Positions 41,676-51,366 of a stretch of 64,000 bases of DNA are shown piece by piece. The translations under genes were made by a program, and so were the position numbers. This DNA comes from an uncultured Ruminococcus sp. (lineage in GTDB: Bacteria > Bacillota > Clostridia > Oscillospirales > Ruminococcaceae). The stretch's first letter is position 1, and each line of letters starts with the position of its first letter. The notes under the pieces were generated by a model. It worked only from the letters and a program-made list of their open reading frames with translations, searched no databases and was not told where the DNA came from. The stretch spans positions 43,515 to 107,514 of the forward strand of contig CAKSJP010000005.1 in NCBI GenBank assembly GCA_934463425.1, written 5' to 3'.

Positions 41676-44600
41676 ATGTTACAATTTTTTCGGAAAGCCA
41701 AAGGCTCGGTTTCACTGATTCTGATTCTGGTGCTTTTGCCAATCGTGACTTACGCGACCATGATCGTGGATGGTACACGGATCATGAGTGCCAAAACTGC
41801 TGTCTCCGGCGCAGGTGACCTGACGATGAATGCGGCGCTTTCGACATACGACCAGGCGCTGAAGGATGCATACGGACTTTTCGCAATGTGCGATAATCTG
41901 GACGACTTGCAGGACAACTTCACAGAGTATTTCGCTAGCACGCTGGAAGGCAACCTGGCAGCAGTCAACGGCTATGACAATGAGGTAGACAAGTTCATTA
42001 ACTCAATGACTGGTACTGTTCAGAGCAGTCTGTTCCGGGGAGAAAATGTGGATGCAGATGAAATGGTCAACCATCTGGCGATGGAAGTCCAGGCTATCAC
42101 CGTCAGCGGCAACAGCTCTTCCACACTGTCCAATCCGGATGTCATGAAGCGCCAGATCGTGGAGTACATGAAGTATAAAGCCCCCATCATGGCGGCGGCT
42201 TCCATCATGGACAAGATCCAGATGTTCAGCAGTGCCAATAAGCAGACCAAAGCCATTGAAAAGCAGATGGATTATACAAAAACGAGCGCAACGCTTCAGG
42301 AAGCGTGCAAGCAGGCGAAGGATGCGCTGTTTCAGTATAACGATGCGGTTATTGATCTGGAAAATACCAAGAAGATGAATGACCTGAGCAACAGCATCGG
42401 TAACGCCAACAGTACAGATGCAGCTTACAGCCATTTGAAAGACGCAACACAAAACTTGCTGATTTACTACAATTTAATAAAGAAATACTTTAACACCAGT
42501 AGTGAGGTGTATATTCCGGTAGTGCCTCAAGTTGAAGTTTTGACAATGGATGACTTTAAGAAAAAATTCGGCGGATTTGAATTGGATGACCCCGGATATA
42601 ATCAGGCGTATGCAAATAAAATCAATGGTAAACTGGATTCTAAAAAAACAATGTCGCTTCCATCTACTATTTTAGAGGAATTGAATCGGACGATTACAAA
42701 AGGCGATGAAGAACTGCTTTTAAAAGATATTGCAGGCGGGTATGAAACAATTCTTGCGGCAAAAGAAAACTATAAAGAAGCGGCGAATGTCTATACTGCA
42801 AAGAAGCATGATATTGAAAATCTGAATCAAAAGCTTTCCGGTATAAGCGGCGACGACGTCAATTTAATCAATCAATACTATAATGATATTTTGAGTAAAT
42901 ATGACGTTGATACTCTGCGCGACCTTTGTCTGACACAGGAATATTATGAGGGTATGTTTGATGATTATAATGATAAGATAGCAAACCTTGAAACTGCTGT
43001 AGGCGGCAATAGTCGTGGCTTTAAAGATCTGTACAGCTTTGATTCAAACGGAATCCAACTCAAATCAGAGGACAGTGAGGAATACAAGAAACTGAATGAC
43101 AACCAGAAAAACACCTATCTGGTATGGAAGCTTTGGGTAAAGATGCTGCAGGAATGCGGCGTAAAAATCACAGGAACATCGGATCAGATTACATTTACCT
43201 GGGATAAGCAGGAAGAATACAATGCTGTTAAAAATGGGAGTCAGATTCGCTCTCAGCTCAGCAGTTTAGATGGAAAATGTATCAGCGCACGCGATAAATA
43301 CAAAGAAAAGGCCAACACAGCCTATAATGATGCCTATGAAAAGGTCAAGGATGTAATCACAAAAGTCAACGCAGTCAAGGATAAGGCATCGGAATGCGTG
43401 ACGAAGTTGAACGATGTCAAAACAAAGGCTGGTGAAGTTGAGAAATCGCTGAATGACTGGCAGCAGGGCATTAATGGTGTTCCGGCAGGTACTACGAGAG
43501 ACTCTATGCAGTCGCAGCATGATGCTGAAGCAGAGAAGATCAAGGTCATTGAAGTGGAATCTCTGCTCAACTATGTAAGCAAGCAAAAGACCGGTTATGA
43601 AAATCTGTCAACCTATCTGGAAAGCATCAAGTATTTTGGCGATTCCATAATGCACAACGCACTTAGTGCAGATACCTACTGCAACAGCGAGGCAGGGGGC
43701 AAGTGGAAAGATCAAAATATCAATGCCAATCTGGATAGTATCACAGAAGACGCCGCATTAGCAAAAGCAGCTGAACTCATGAACAATAATTTCACCTGTT
43801 CAGTGGGCAAAGTAAATGGTGTTCCGGAGAATATTCAAAAGGACGTACTTACAAAGGATCAAAAGTATTTGCAGCTGGGATTCCCAAATGATGAAATCAA
43901 GGATGGTGATAAAAGAACCGGTTATCTGGTGGATCTGTACTTCACCGGTGAGGATAGCGCAAAGGCTTTCTATATCAAGCTGATCAACATCACCAAAAAG
44001 CTACAAAATAATAATGAAAATCAAAGTAAGAATAATATCGAAAATTTGAAGAACGATGATCCTCAAAGCAGTTCAAAAGCACCAAAATCAAAGCAAAACA
44101 CAAAGCAGGAGGACATTGTTAATAGCACGCCAGGGGGTGGCGACGGCAAGAGCCGAACAAAGGGCAGTACCACTGGTGGTGTCAATGGAATAAAATATGC
44201 AGAAAGCACCGCTGGTATTAATGCCAAAACAGACGTTTCCAATCCTGGCGTGGATAGCTTGGGCACTGTCAAAGGCAGCGATAACAATGACTCGTTGAAA
44301 GAGAATCAGACAGATTTAGATGCTAAGAAAAATCAAATGACTAGTGCCGCCGGCTTTATGGACACGATTGCTAGTTTGGCAAACAGTGTGATTTCTCTTG
44401 CTTATGAAGAAGAGTATTTCACCAACATGTTCAGCTGCTATACAACGGACATCGAAGACGGCATTGTAAAAACAGGAACCGAGGTAGAGACCTCTCTGGA
44501 AAATATTCCGCTCAACAATAACTATCATTATATGTATGAGCAGGAATATATCATCTGGGGCGGCAGTCCTGATAGTGCAGTGACCAAAACAATGGCTTCT

Positions 44601-45851
44601 ATCTATGGAATCCGTTTTGTCATGAATCTGATCTACGCGTTTACTTCTGCGGAAGTACAGGGAATTGCCTGCGAAATTGCTACCGCCATTGCCGGTTGGA
44701 CTGTGTTTGGTATCCCTATTGTACAAGCAATCGTGACCGTAGTACTTGCATTGGCAGAATCAGGCATTGATCTGTATCAATTGTCCCAGGGATTTGATGT
44801 TCCGATTTTTAAGACCTCTTCCACATGGACATGCAGTCTAAGCGGTGCAGCAAAATTTGCGACAAATACGGCGCTTCAAAAGGGAACAGAATTGTTAACC
44901 AATGTTGCAAACGATATGGTAGACGATGCATCTAAGAGCATTGATAACTTCGTAAACTCACAGATCGATAATGCGGTGAACTCATTAAAGAGCACTTTGA
45001 GTGATGCGATCTCATCTGCGGTTGTCACGTTCTATGCGGAAACAGGATTAAGTGAATTTCAGAACCAGATAAATTCTGGAAGCGAAGATGTAAAAAGCAA
45101 AGTTACTAGTGCAGTTAATAATGTAAAAGAGATCATTCAAAACAGCGATGCACCAGATGCGGTCAAAACAGCAGAACAAAAAATGCTGGATGAGATTGGA
45201 ATTGAAAACCTGGTAAACCAAATGACAAGCGAATTGAAGAGCAATGTAAATGCGCTTAATCAAGATAACGTGGTTACTAAAATCCAAAAGCTTGTGATTG
45301 AAAAGGTTGACCAATTGGTGGGGAAAGTGAAAAATACTGCTAGTAAAGTCATTGAAGATGGTACAAATGAAATCAAAGATGCTGTAAATGATTTTGCCAG
45401 CGAAAAGAGCGAAGATCTGAAACAAAAAGCCAGCGATGCCATTGACAAATACCTGAACAGCGGAAAAAGCAGCGGTCAGGTCGATGCAAACGAAAAGGGT
45501 AAGGGCGGCGTCACAATGAACTACAAGCAGTATGTGAAGCTGTTTACGCTTGTCGGATTGATCAGCAATGAAAGAGTCATGCTGCAGCGCTGTGCTGCAC
45601 TCGTTCAGACGAACATGAACCTGGGCGGTGCTGCTATAAATTCGTCTGACAAGAAGGATTATGATTTGCAAAACGCATATACATTAACCGAAATTGACGC
45701 AGATGTACAGCTGAAAACCATTTTCTCCTATGATGCAAAGGTAGAGGATACCGAAAGCACAGAAGATGAGGGGCTGTACAGCGGATTGGGCAGTTTGTGG
45801 GGCAATTCCGGCGAGTCCACGCTGCATTATCACAGCGTGATGGGCTTTTAA
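41676..45851 (+). CDS. Giant DUF5702-type Tad-associated protein
   Basis: A 1391-residue protein. The N-terminus is pilin-like (FFRKAKG, then SVSLILILVLLPIVTYATMIVDGTRIM), as in TadG-like proteins and the DUF5702 family found in clostridial Tad loci. Most of the remainder is predicted helical and coiled coil, with a Ser/Lys/Gln low-complexity stretch near 790-830, and a hydrophobic region near 965-1040 (VMNLIYAFTSAEVQGIACEIATAIAGWTVFGIPIVQAIVTVVLALAES). It may form a stalk or tip on the pilus. Composition changes near 42460-43000 suggest a variable core. No enzyme motif is seen. Confidence 0.75.
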   Translation: MLQFFRKAKGSVSLILILVLLPIVTYATMIVDGTRIMSAKTAVSGAGDLTMNAALSTYDQALKDAYGLFAMCDNLDDLQDNFTEYFASTLEGNLAAVNGYDNEVDKFINSMTGTVQSSLFRGENVDADEMVNHLAMEVQAITVSGNSSSTLSNPDVMKRQIVEYMKYKAPIMAAASIMDKIQMFSSANKQTKAIEKQMDYTKTSATLQEACKQAKDALFQYNDAVIDLENTKKMNDLSNSIGNANSTDAAYSHLKDATQNLLIYYNLIKKYFNTSSEVYIPVVPQVEVLTMDDFKKKFGGFELDDPGYNQAYANKINGKLDSKKTMSLPSTILEELNRTITKGDEELLLKDIAGGYETILAAKENYKEAANVYTAKKHDIENLNQKLSGISGDDVNLINQYYNDILSKYDVDTLRDLCLTQEYYEGMFDDYNDKIANLETAVGGNSRGFKDLYSFDSNGIQLKSEDSEEYKKLNDNQKNTYLVWKLWVKMLQECGVKITGTSDQITFTWDKQEEYNAVKNGSQIRSQLSSLDGKCISARDKYKEKANTAYNDAYEKVKDVITKVNAVKDKASECVTKLNDVKTKAGEVEKSLNDWQQGINGVPAGTTRDSMQSQHDAEAEKIKVIEVESLLNYVSKQKTGYENLSTYLESIKYFGDSIMHNALSADTYCNSEAGGKWKDQNINANLDSITEDAALAKAAELMNNNFTCSVGKVNGVPENIQKDVLTKDQKYLQLGFPNDEIKDGDKRTGYLVDLYFTGEDSAKAFYIKLINITKKLQNNNENQSKNNIENLKNDDPQSSSKAPKSKQNTKQEDIVNSTPGGGDGKSRTKGSTTGGVNGIKYAESTAGINAKTDVSNPGVDSLGTVKGSDNNDSLKENQTDLDAKKNQMTSAAGFMDTIASLANSVISLAYEEEYFTNMFSCYTTDIEDGIVKTGTEVETSLENIPLNNNYHYMYEQEYIIWGGSPDSAVTKTMASIYGIRFVMNLIYAFTSAEVQGIACEIATAIAGWTVFGIPIVQAIVTVVLALAESGIDLYQLSQGFDVPIFKTSSTWTCSLSGAAKFATNTALQKGTELLTNVANDMVDDASKSIDNFVNSQIDNAVNSLKSTLSDAISSAVVTFYAETGLSEFQNQINSGSEDVKSKVTSAVNNVKEIIQNSDAPDAVKTAEQKMLDEIGIENLVNQMTSELKSNVNALNQDNVVTKIQKLVIEKVDQLVGKVKNTASKVIEDGTNEIKDAVNDFASEKSEDLKQKASDAIDKYLNSGKSSGQVDANEKGKGGVTMNYKQYVKLFTLVGLISNERVMLQRCAALVQTNMNLGGAAINSSDKKDYDLQNAYTLTEIDADVQLKTIFSYDAKVEDTESTEDEGLYSGLGSLWGNSGESTLHYHSVMGF

Positions 45852-45863
45852 GGAGGTGCTGCT

Positions 45864-47132
45864 ATGAACTGGCTGAAACGAGCAAAACGAAATGAAAAAG
45901 GCGATATTGCCATTGAAGCGCTTCTGGGTCTGATCTTTTTCATTCTGGGCGTAATGGCGGTGCTGATGTTCTCGATGATTATGCGTCTGGAAGCAACTAC
46001 GCAGTATGCCACCGACCAGGTCGCAAAGGAAGTGGCGCAGTATTTTTATATTGCGGAAAAGGCCGGCGTTCTGCCGGATGCCCCGGCAAGCAGTACCAAT
46101 ACCGATCAGCTGAATGAAAATTTTCAGAAGGGTCAGGAAGCAATCCAGCAGTTTGAAAAACTGTACGAATCCTCATCTGAACTGGATGTCAGCTCCATGG
46201 ATTCCTGGAAGGATGTTGGAAACAATGCCCAGTCGGCTATCAGTGCTGCCGGTTCGTTAAAAAGCTCTCTGCAAAATACAGACTGGAAAAGTCAGCTGAC
46301 GCTCCTGATGAATGCCACCATGCGAAGCGGTGCACAGCGACTTCTTGGCTGTGCAGTTGCAGATCCGGTTTGTTCGGCACTGTTTCCGAAATACATGTCT
46401 GTTTCCGATCTGGATGCATATCTGAAAGCCAACGGTGTGGAAGAAGGGAAGAGCGGACTGCATTTTGAGCAATCCATGTTTTTGGCAGACGGTTACTCCA
46501 TTAATGTAGTGCTGAACTATCGCATTAACTTAAAGGCGATGACCTTTGGCATGTATGACGGGAATCTCTATGTGCAGCAGACCGCGTGTACTGCCGCCTG
46601 GATTCACTATCGCGGCGTTCAGGAAACACCGCAGCCCGGAAAAACATTGTGGGATAATGAGAGTGATATGATGCGCGGAAAACAAATCGTCTCCAGATTA
46701 GAAGAAGGCGGACAATACGGCAAAGCAATCAAAAAGGGGCTTGGATTTGATACTTATGATGAAAGCAATAATCGTCTGACAAAAATAGAATCCATGAATA
46801 TCTTGAAAAACAAGATTACCTCTGAAAATGAAGCGGGCGAAAGAGTGTTGAACGAATCTGAGCTGAAAAGCCGCTTGTCGCGAAGCGTCAACTTGCTAAA
46901 AACCAATAAGAAAAAGGCAGAGCAAGACGGCGTGCATATGGAAAGCGACAATGCCGAAAAGAAGATGAACGGCGATACACAATATCAGCTGGTAGTTGCA
47001 ATGCCAAAGGATGCAGAAAAATATTCCGATCAGATTCAAAAATGCGTGGAAAATCTGGCGAAGGAAAAAGGGCTTAGTGCGGAGCATATTGAAGTCAAAG
47101 TAATCTATGAAGAATTTCCGGTAGAAAGCTGA
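45864..47132 (+). CDS. TadE/TadF-like pseudopilin, long form
   Basis: A 422-residue protein starting RNEKG-DIAIEALLGLIFFILGVMAVLMFSMIM, a clear class III prepilin signal with Glu at +5. The outer domain of about 380 residues has no recognisable fold; it ends in a basic, helical region. It begins 12 bases after the DUF5702 gene behind AAGGAGG. It is a likely minor pilus subunit. Confidence 0.8.
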   Translation: MNWLKRAKRNEKGDIAIEALLGLIFFILGVMAVLMFSMIMRLEATTQYATDQVAKEVAQYFYIAEKAGVLPDAPASSTNTDQLNENFQKGQEAIQQFEKLYESSSELDVSSMDSWKDVGNNAQSAISAAGSLKSSLQNTDWKSQLTLLMNATMRSGAQRLLGCAVADPVCSALFPKYMSVSDLDAYLKANGVEEGKSGLHFEQSMFLADGYSINVVLNYRINLKAMTFGMYDGNLYVQQTACTAAWIHYRGVQETPQPGKTLWDNESDMMRGKQIVSRLEEGGQYGKAIKKGLGFDTYDESNNRLTKIESMNILKNKITSENEAGERVLNESELKSRLSRSVNLLKTNKKKAEQDGVHMESDNAEKKMNGDTQYQLVVAMPKDAEKYSDQIQKCVENLAKEKGLSAEHIEVKVIYEEFPVES

Positions 47133-47157
47133 TCGGAACAGGGGGAGGAAAAGAAGC

Positions 47158-47826
47158 GTGTTTATCACTTGCATCGTAGTCGGACTGCTGGCAGTTCTGA
47201 GCATTTTGCCGGGGCTGTATTATCGGGAGTATTATCTGCATGAAAAGAAAAAGCCGAAGCATGTACAAGTGCTTTTGGCGCAGAAAAAGTCATTTATCGG
47301 CATGACGATCTGTCAGCTTGCAGTAGGCGGCTGTATGATCGCGTTGGTGATCTGGCATAAGCTTGCCTGGGACATTGCTCTGCGGGAACAGCTGGTGCTG
47401 CATTTGCTGGCGGTGATTTCCAGTATCGACCTGAGCGTGAAGAAAATCCCCAACATGCTGACTGCGTGTCTGTTTATGGTATGGGTACTCTTTACAGCAG
47501 TTGATGTGATCCAGTCCAAGGAGCTTGCGACCGTGGGAACACTGCTGGTTCGCAGCGGACTCGGTCTGCTGGTCGGCGGCGGTATTATGCTGATCTGCAT
47601 GCTGATCTCCCGCGGCGGACTGGGTGCCGGTGATGTAAAGCTGTTTGCTGTTTTGGGAATGCTGTACGGCATGCTCGGGGTGATGACAGTGTTGTTCTAT
47701 ACCTGTCTGATCGCCGCCGTGATCTGCGTGGTGCTGCTGATCTCCAAAAAGATGCGGCTTCGGGACACGATCCCGATGTCTCCGTTTATTTTTGCCGCCG
47801 CTGTGTTGTATGATATTTTTTCGTGA
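47158..47826 (+). CDS. tadV: Prepilin peptidase (A24 family)
   Basis: A 222-residue membrane aspartyl protease that cleaves the pilin leaders. Both catalytic aspartates are present: SSIDLSVKKIPN (first) and GGLGAGDVKLFAVLG (second). It has six or so helices and lacks the N-terminal methylase domain, as normal for Tad/Cpa peptidases. It starts with GTG at 47158, with GGAGG 9 bases upstream. Confidence 0.93.
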   Translation: MFITCIVVGLLAVLSILPGLYYREYYLHEKKKPKHVQVLLAQKKSFIGMTICQLAVGGCMIALVIWHKLAWDIALREQLVLHLLAVISSIDLSVKKIPNMLTACLFMVWVLFTAVDVIQSKELATVGTLLVRSGLGLLVGGGIMLICMLISRGGLGAGDVKLFAVLGMLYGMLGVMTVLFYTCLIAAVICVVLLISKKMRLRDTIPMSPFIFAAAVLYDIFS

Positions 47827-47865
47827 CGGGATTGAGATTTAAAAGAGATTGTGAGGAATGTGATC

Positions 47866-49311
47866 ATGAAGAAAATGGCAGGGCCGCTGGTGCTGGTGCT
47901 GATGCTGGTGCTTTGCATCGGTTCATGGAAAAATATTTTTGCTGCGAATGGAAAGGAAGAGCGTACCTATCAGTCCTATCTTCAGCAGGCAGAGCGATAT
48001 GAAGAGAAAAAGATTTACATTGATGCGATTACTGCCTATCAGAGCGCGCAGAAAATGCAGCCGGACAATTTGGAGTTGACCTATAAGATCGCCGATCTGT
48101 ATCAGAAGCTGGGCGAAGAGGAAAATTATCTGGAACAGCTGCGAAAAGCATACAGCAAAAATCCGGAGGATCTGGACAGCTGCAAAATACTGATCGAGGG
48201 GGCTCTGGAAGAGAAGGAGTATCAGACTGCATACGATGATGTACAGACAGCGCTGCAGCAGAAAAACTGCACCGATGAATGGAAAACAACAATGGAAAAT
48301 TACCTGCTTCAGCTTCGTGCAGTGGTGCAGTATCAGAAATATCTGAGTGTCAGCGAGATAAAACCATATGCCTATCCCACAGATGCGATTGCTAGTGCTG
48401 TGGTAAAGATCGATGGCAAATATGGTGTCGTCAATGCGGACAATGAGCTGATTTTGGATGCGGAATATGAGGATGCCGGAAATTTAGGCTGCGGATTTTT
48501 CCCAGTGTGCCAGGACGGCGAATACTGCTATGTGGATACCGATGCCTATCGCCGGCGCGTTCCGGATTTTGCAGTTGCATGGCTGGGCAGCTTTGCAGAG
48601 GGCTATGCCCCGTTCCGGATGGCAGAGAAAACTGAGAAATCCGATGCTTATCCGGAAGAAATCCCGAAAGATGAGTTGGGCAAATACGGTTATCTGGATA
48701 CTGATATGAAAGCCTATGCCGTAGAGTATGACTACGCCGGCATGTTCAGCAATGGCTGTGCCGCAGTAGAAAAAGACGGCAAGTGGATGCTGATCGACAA
48801 GGAAATGAAGCAGATCGGCAAGGAGACCTTTGAAGAGATCCTAGTCGATGAGAATGGGTATAGCACCCGGTACGGCGTTTTCTGGGGGAAAAAAGACGGA
48901 AAGTTTTATCTCTATGATCTCAGCGGAAAGCAGCTGTCGGATACTGGTTATACGGCGGTGAAGACTTTTGCTTCTCAGGAACCCTGCGCAGTACAGATGG
49001 AGAATGGTAAATGGGGATTTGTCTCGATCAAGGGAGAACAGGAACTGGAAGGTACTTATTCCGACGCAAAGTCTTATAGCTGCGGCTATGCACCTGTCCA
49101 GGAAGCGGACGGGTGGACACTGATCGACACTGACGGCAACGTCATGCTGGAAGATACTTACGATGAGATGTCTGTCGTCTATGCAGATGATTCATTTGTA
49201 ACAGTAAAGGATGTCAGCGATGACACCGAAGAAACGGACGCGCAAACAGAGGAAGATCTTTTGGATCTGCGGGTGCTGGCACATACATGGATGTACCCAT
49301 ACCAAGACTGA
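47866..49311 (+). CDS. TPR and WG-repeat surface protein
   Basis: A 481-residue protein with an N-terminal signal anchor (GPLVLVLMLVLCIGSW), two to three TPR-like helices (about 30-130: AERYEEKKIYIDAITAYQSAQKMQPDN) and then WG-type beta repeats (for example DGKYGVVNADNELILDAEYED, DGKWMLIDKEMK, NGKWGFVSIKGEQELEGTY, ADGWTLIDTDGNVMLEDTY). Such folds bind proteins or glycans. It is placed between the pilus genes and the signalling genes, so it may link pilus state to the kinases. The ATG at 47866 is preferred to an upstream GTG. Confidence 0.8.
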   Translation: MKKMAGPLVLVLMLVLCIGSWKNIFAANGKEERTYQSYLQQAERYEEKKIYIDAITAYQSAQKMQPDNLELTYKIADLYQKLGEEENYLEQLRKAYSKNPEDLDSCKILIEGALEEKEYQTAYDDVQTALQQKNCTDEWKTTMENYLLQLRAVVQYQKYLSVSEIKPYAYPTDAIASAVVKIDGKYGVVNADNELILDAEYEDAGNLGCGFFPVCQDGEYCYVDTDAYRRRVPDFAVAWLGSFAEGYAPFRMAEKTEKSDAYPEEIPKDELGKYGYLDTDMKAYAVEYDYAGMFSNGCAAVEKDGKWMLIDKEMKQIGKETFEEILVDENGYSTRYGVFWGKKDGKFYLYDLSGKQLSDTGYTAVKTFASQEPCAVQMENGKWGFVSIKGEQELEGTYSDAKSYSCGYAPVQEADGWTLIDTDGNVMLEDTYDEMSVVYADDSFVTVKDVSDDTEETDAQTEEDLLDLRVLAHTWMYPYQD

Positions 49312-49326
49312 GGAGGTTGATGCAGC

Positions 49327-50628
49327 ATGCAGGAACAGGCATGGAACAAAACAGAGCAGGCGCTTCGGTATACGCTGCAGGAGGAAGATCAGCCGGATCT
49401 GCTTTCGATGGAGATGATCCAGCGAAATGAAGCGGAACTGCAGTGGCTTTTGCCGATGCAGTTTGAACGAGAAGACGGAAAGCTTCGGGAATTTGTGTAC
49501 GATTGTACCGCGATGACGAGCCTGAGAGAATATCTGAAAGAATTTGCGATTCAGAAAAAATGGTTTTATGAGACGGCAAATTCAGTTCTGGATCATTTGG
49601 AACAATGTGACTATTATATGATTCCCAGAAAAGAGATTTTGCTGCGCCTGGATGCCGTATACTTTGATGCGGCGACTATGCGGACGGCTCTGCTCTGCCT
49701 GCCGATTTGTCAGGAAGCATCCGGCTGTGATCTGCGGCAATTTTTCCTGGATTTGCTGGATCATATTTACCTGGATGTCAATGCTTTTCAGGAAAGCGGC
49801 GATTTTCAAAAACTTTATGACGGGTTGGAAAAAGAGACGTTGGATATTCCGGAAATGCGAAAAAAATTACAGGAGTTTATGGGCATCTCTCCGGAAACGC
49901 CGGAGACACAGCAGCCAATTTCCAAAATGCGGACTATGACAGAAACGCCTTCGTCTCAGCCGGTACAGGATCTGATCGAGGTGGCAGGCAATGCAGCGGC
50001 GCGACCGATTCCCCAGGCAACAATGCAGCAGGCAACGGGCAAGAAAAAAATGCCGTCGCTGAATCAGCTCTTTGGAAAAAAAGAGCCTGCGGCAAATGCA
50101 GCGCCCGCCGGCGGAAACAATCGGGGCGGCGGCTTTATGGCGCAGCTGCGCAGTGCACAGAAGTCCAAAACGGGAACGCAGCCGGCTGCGGCTTCAACTG
50201 CACCGGTGCAGTATGCTGCCGCGCCGCAGCTGATTCGTCATCCAGATGGTCAGCTTTCTGGGGTAAAGGGCGGAACGATCATGATCCTGCACGATGATCC
50301 GGACATAAAAGCCTATTTGATCTGCCGCAGCGGAAAGCTCCAGATCAATCCGGAGGGCACGAATGTTGGACGTTCTTTTGGAAAGACCGCGGAGCACATT
50401 GACATTTGTCTGGACAGCGTCCACGTCTCTTCCTATCATGCACATCTGGAATATGATTTTGCAAAAGATTGCTATACGGTCACAGACCATTCTTCCACCG
50501 GTACCCAGCAGAACGGCAGTAAGCTTGCAAAACAAGTGCCGTCTGAACTGCATGACGGTGACACTTTGATTTTCGGTGATGTTTCCTGTCGGGTCATACT
50601 GGAAGAGGCAAAGGGGGAACAGGCATGA
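49327..50628 (+). CDS. FHA-domain protein with DUF6382-like N-terminus
   Basis: A 433-residue cytosolic protein. Residues 1-190 look like DUF6382 (RNEAELQWLLPMQF, YDCTAMTSLREYL, LLRLDAVYFDAATMRTALLCLP). A Pro/Ala/Gln-rich linker follows, then an FHA domain (about 340-425) with the phosphothreonine-binding GRSFGKTAEHIDICLDSVHVSSYHAHL and a TDHSSTGTQQNGSKL strand. It reads phospho-Thr marks made by the kinases encoded downstream. It overlaps the phosphatase gene by 4 bases. Confidence 0.88.
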   Translation: MQEQAWNKTEQALRYTLQEEDQPDLLSMEMIQRNEAELQWLLPMQFEREDGKLREFVYDCTAMTSLREYLKEFAIQKKWFYETANSVLDHLEQCDYYMIPRKEILLRLDAVYFDAATMRTALLCLPICQEASGCDLRQFFLDLLDHIYLDVNAFQESGDFQKLYDGLEKETLDIPEMRKKLQEFMGISPETPETQQPISKMRTMTETPSSQPVQDLIEVAGNAAARPIPQATMQQATGKKKMPSLNQLFGKKEPAANAAPAGGNNRGGGFMAQLRSAQKSKTGTQPAAASTAPVQYAAAPQLIRHPDGQLSGVKGGTIMILHDDPDIKAYLICRSGKLQINPEGTNVGRSFGKTAEHIDICLDSVHVSSYHAHLEYDFAKDCYTVTDHSSTGTQQNGSKLAKQVPSELHDGDTLIFGDVSCRVILEEAKGEQA

Positions 50629-51350
50629 TTACCTATGAGATCTTTACCAATATCGGAAATCGCGAGGTGAACGAGGATCACGTCTGCATGTCCCATCAGG
50701 GCGATCGCTACTGCTTTACACTGGCGGATGGGTTGGGCGGCCATGGAAAGGGTGAAGTTGCTTCCCAGATGGTGGCGCAGTCTATTTGCGGACAATTCCA
50801 GAAAGAGCCGGATGCACCGGACTTTTTGCAGCATGCCTATGATACCGCCCAGGAAGAACTGGCAAAAGAGAAAAAACAACGACACGAAACGACTGCTATG
50901 ATGACAACTGCGGTGACGCTGCTTCTGCGGGATGATAAGGCACAGTGGGCGCACATCGGAGATTCCCGGCTGTACTGGTTTCAGAAAAATAAAGTGGTCT
51001 GCCGCACCATCGATCACAGCGTGCCGCAAATGCTGGTGCTTTCTAAGGAGATTCGGGAACGAAAGATCCGGAATCATCCGGATCGCAACAAGCTGACAAA
51101 AGCTTTCGGTTCTACGAAAAAAATGATCCCATGCACCGTTTCAGAATCCGTAGATCTGAAAGACTGCCAGGGCTTTTTGCTGTGCTCGGACGGCTTTTGG
51201 GAACTGGTGTATGAGCGGGAAATGTGCCGCACTTTAAAGAAGAGCAAAACCGTTTCAGAATGGGTGAGCCGTATGACGGAAATCATTGTGAAGCGCGGAA
51301 AAGATAGAAATATGGATAACTTTTCGGCAATTGCCGTCTGGGTCTCTTAA
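50625..51350 (+). CDS. PP2C-family Ser/Thr protein phosphatase
   Basis: A 241-residue phosphatase. The metal-binding and catalytic residues are complete: NREVNEDH, FTLADGLGGHGKGEVAS, AHIGDSRLYWF, FLLCSDGFWELV and MDNFSAIAV. It is compact, lacking any membrane or sensor part. It shares ATGA with the FHA gene upstream. It is the likely eraser for the two kinases. Confidence 0.95.
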   Translation: MITYEIFTNIGNREVNEDHVCMSHQGDRYCFTLADGLGGHGKGEVASQMVAQSICGQFQKEPDAPDFLQHAYDTAQEELAKEKKQRHETTAMMTTAVTLLLRDDKAQWAHIGDSRLYWFQKNKVVCRTIDHSVPQMLVLSKEIRERKIRNHPDRNKLTKAFGSTKKMIPCTVSESVDLKDCQGFLLCSDGFWELVYEREMCRTLKKSKTVSEWVSRMTEIIVKRGKDRNMDNFSAIAVWVS

Positions 51351-51366
51351 AAAAGGAGTTTTGATT

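Noticed and set aside
36022..47826. Type IVa pilus or type II secretion locus
   Set aside because: The single TadA ATPase, two short F-domain proteins, Flp pilin, TadZ and a methylase-less peptidase define a Tad system; there is no PilT, PilM-P or secretin.
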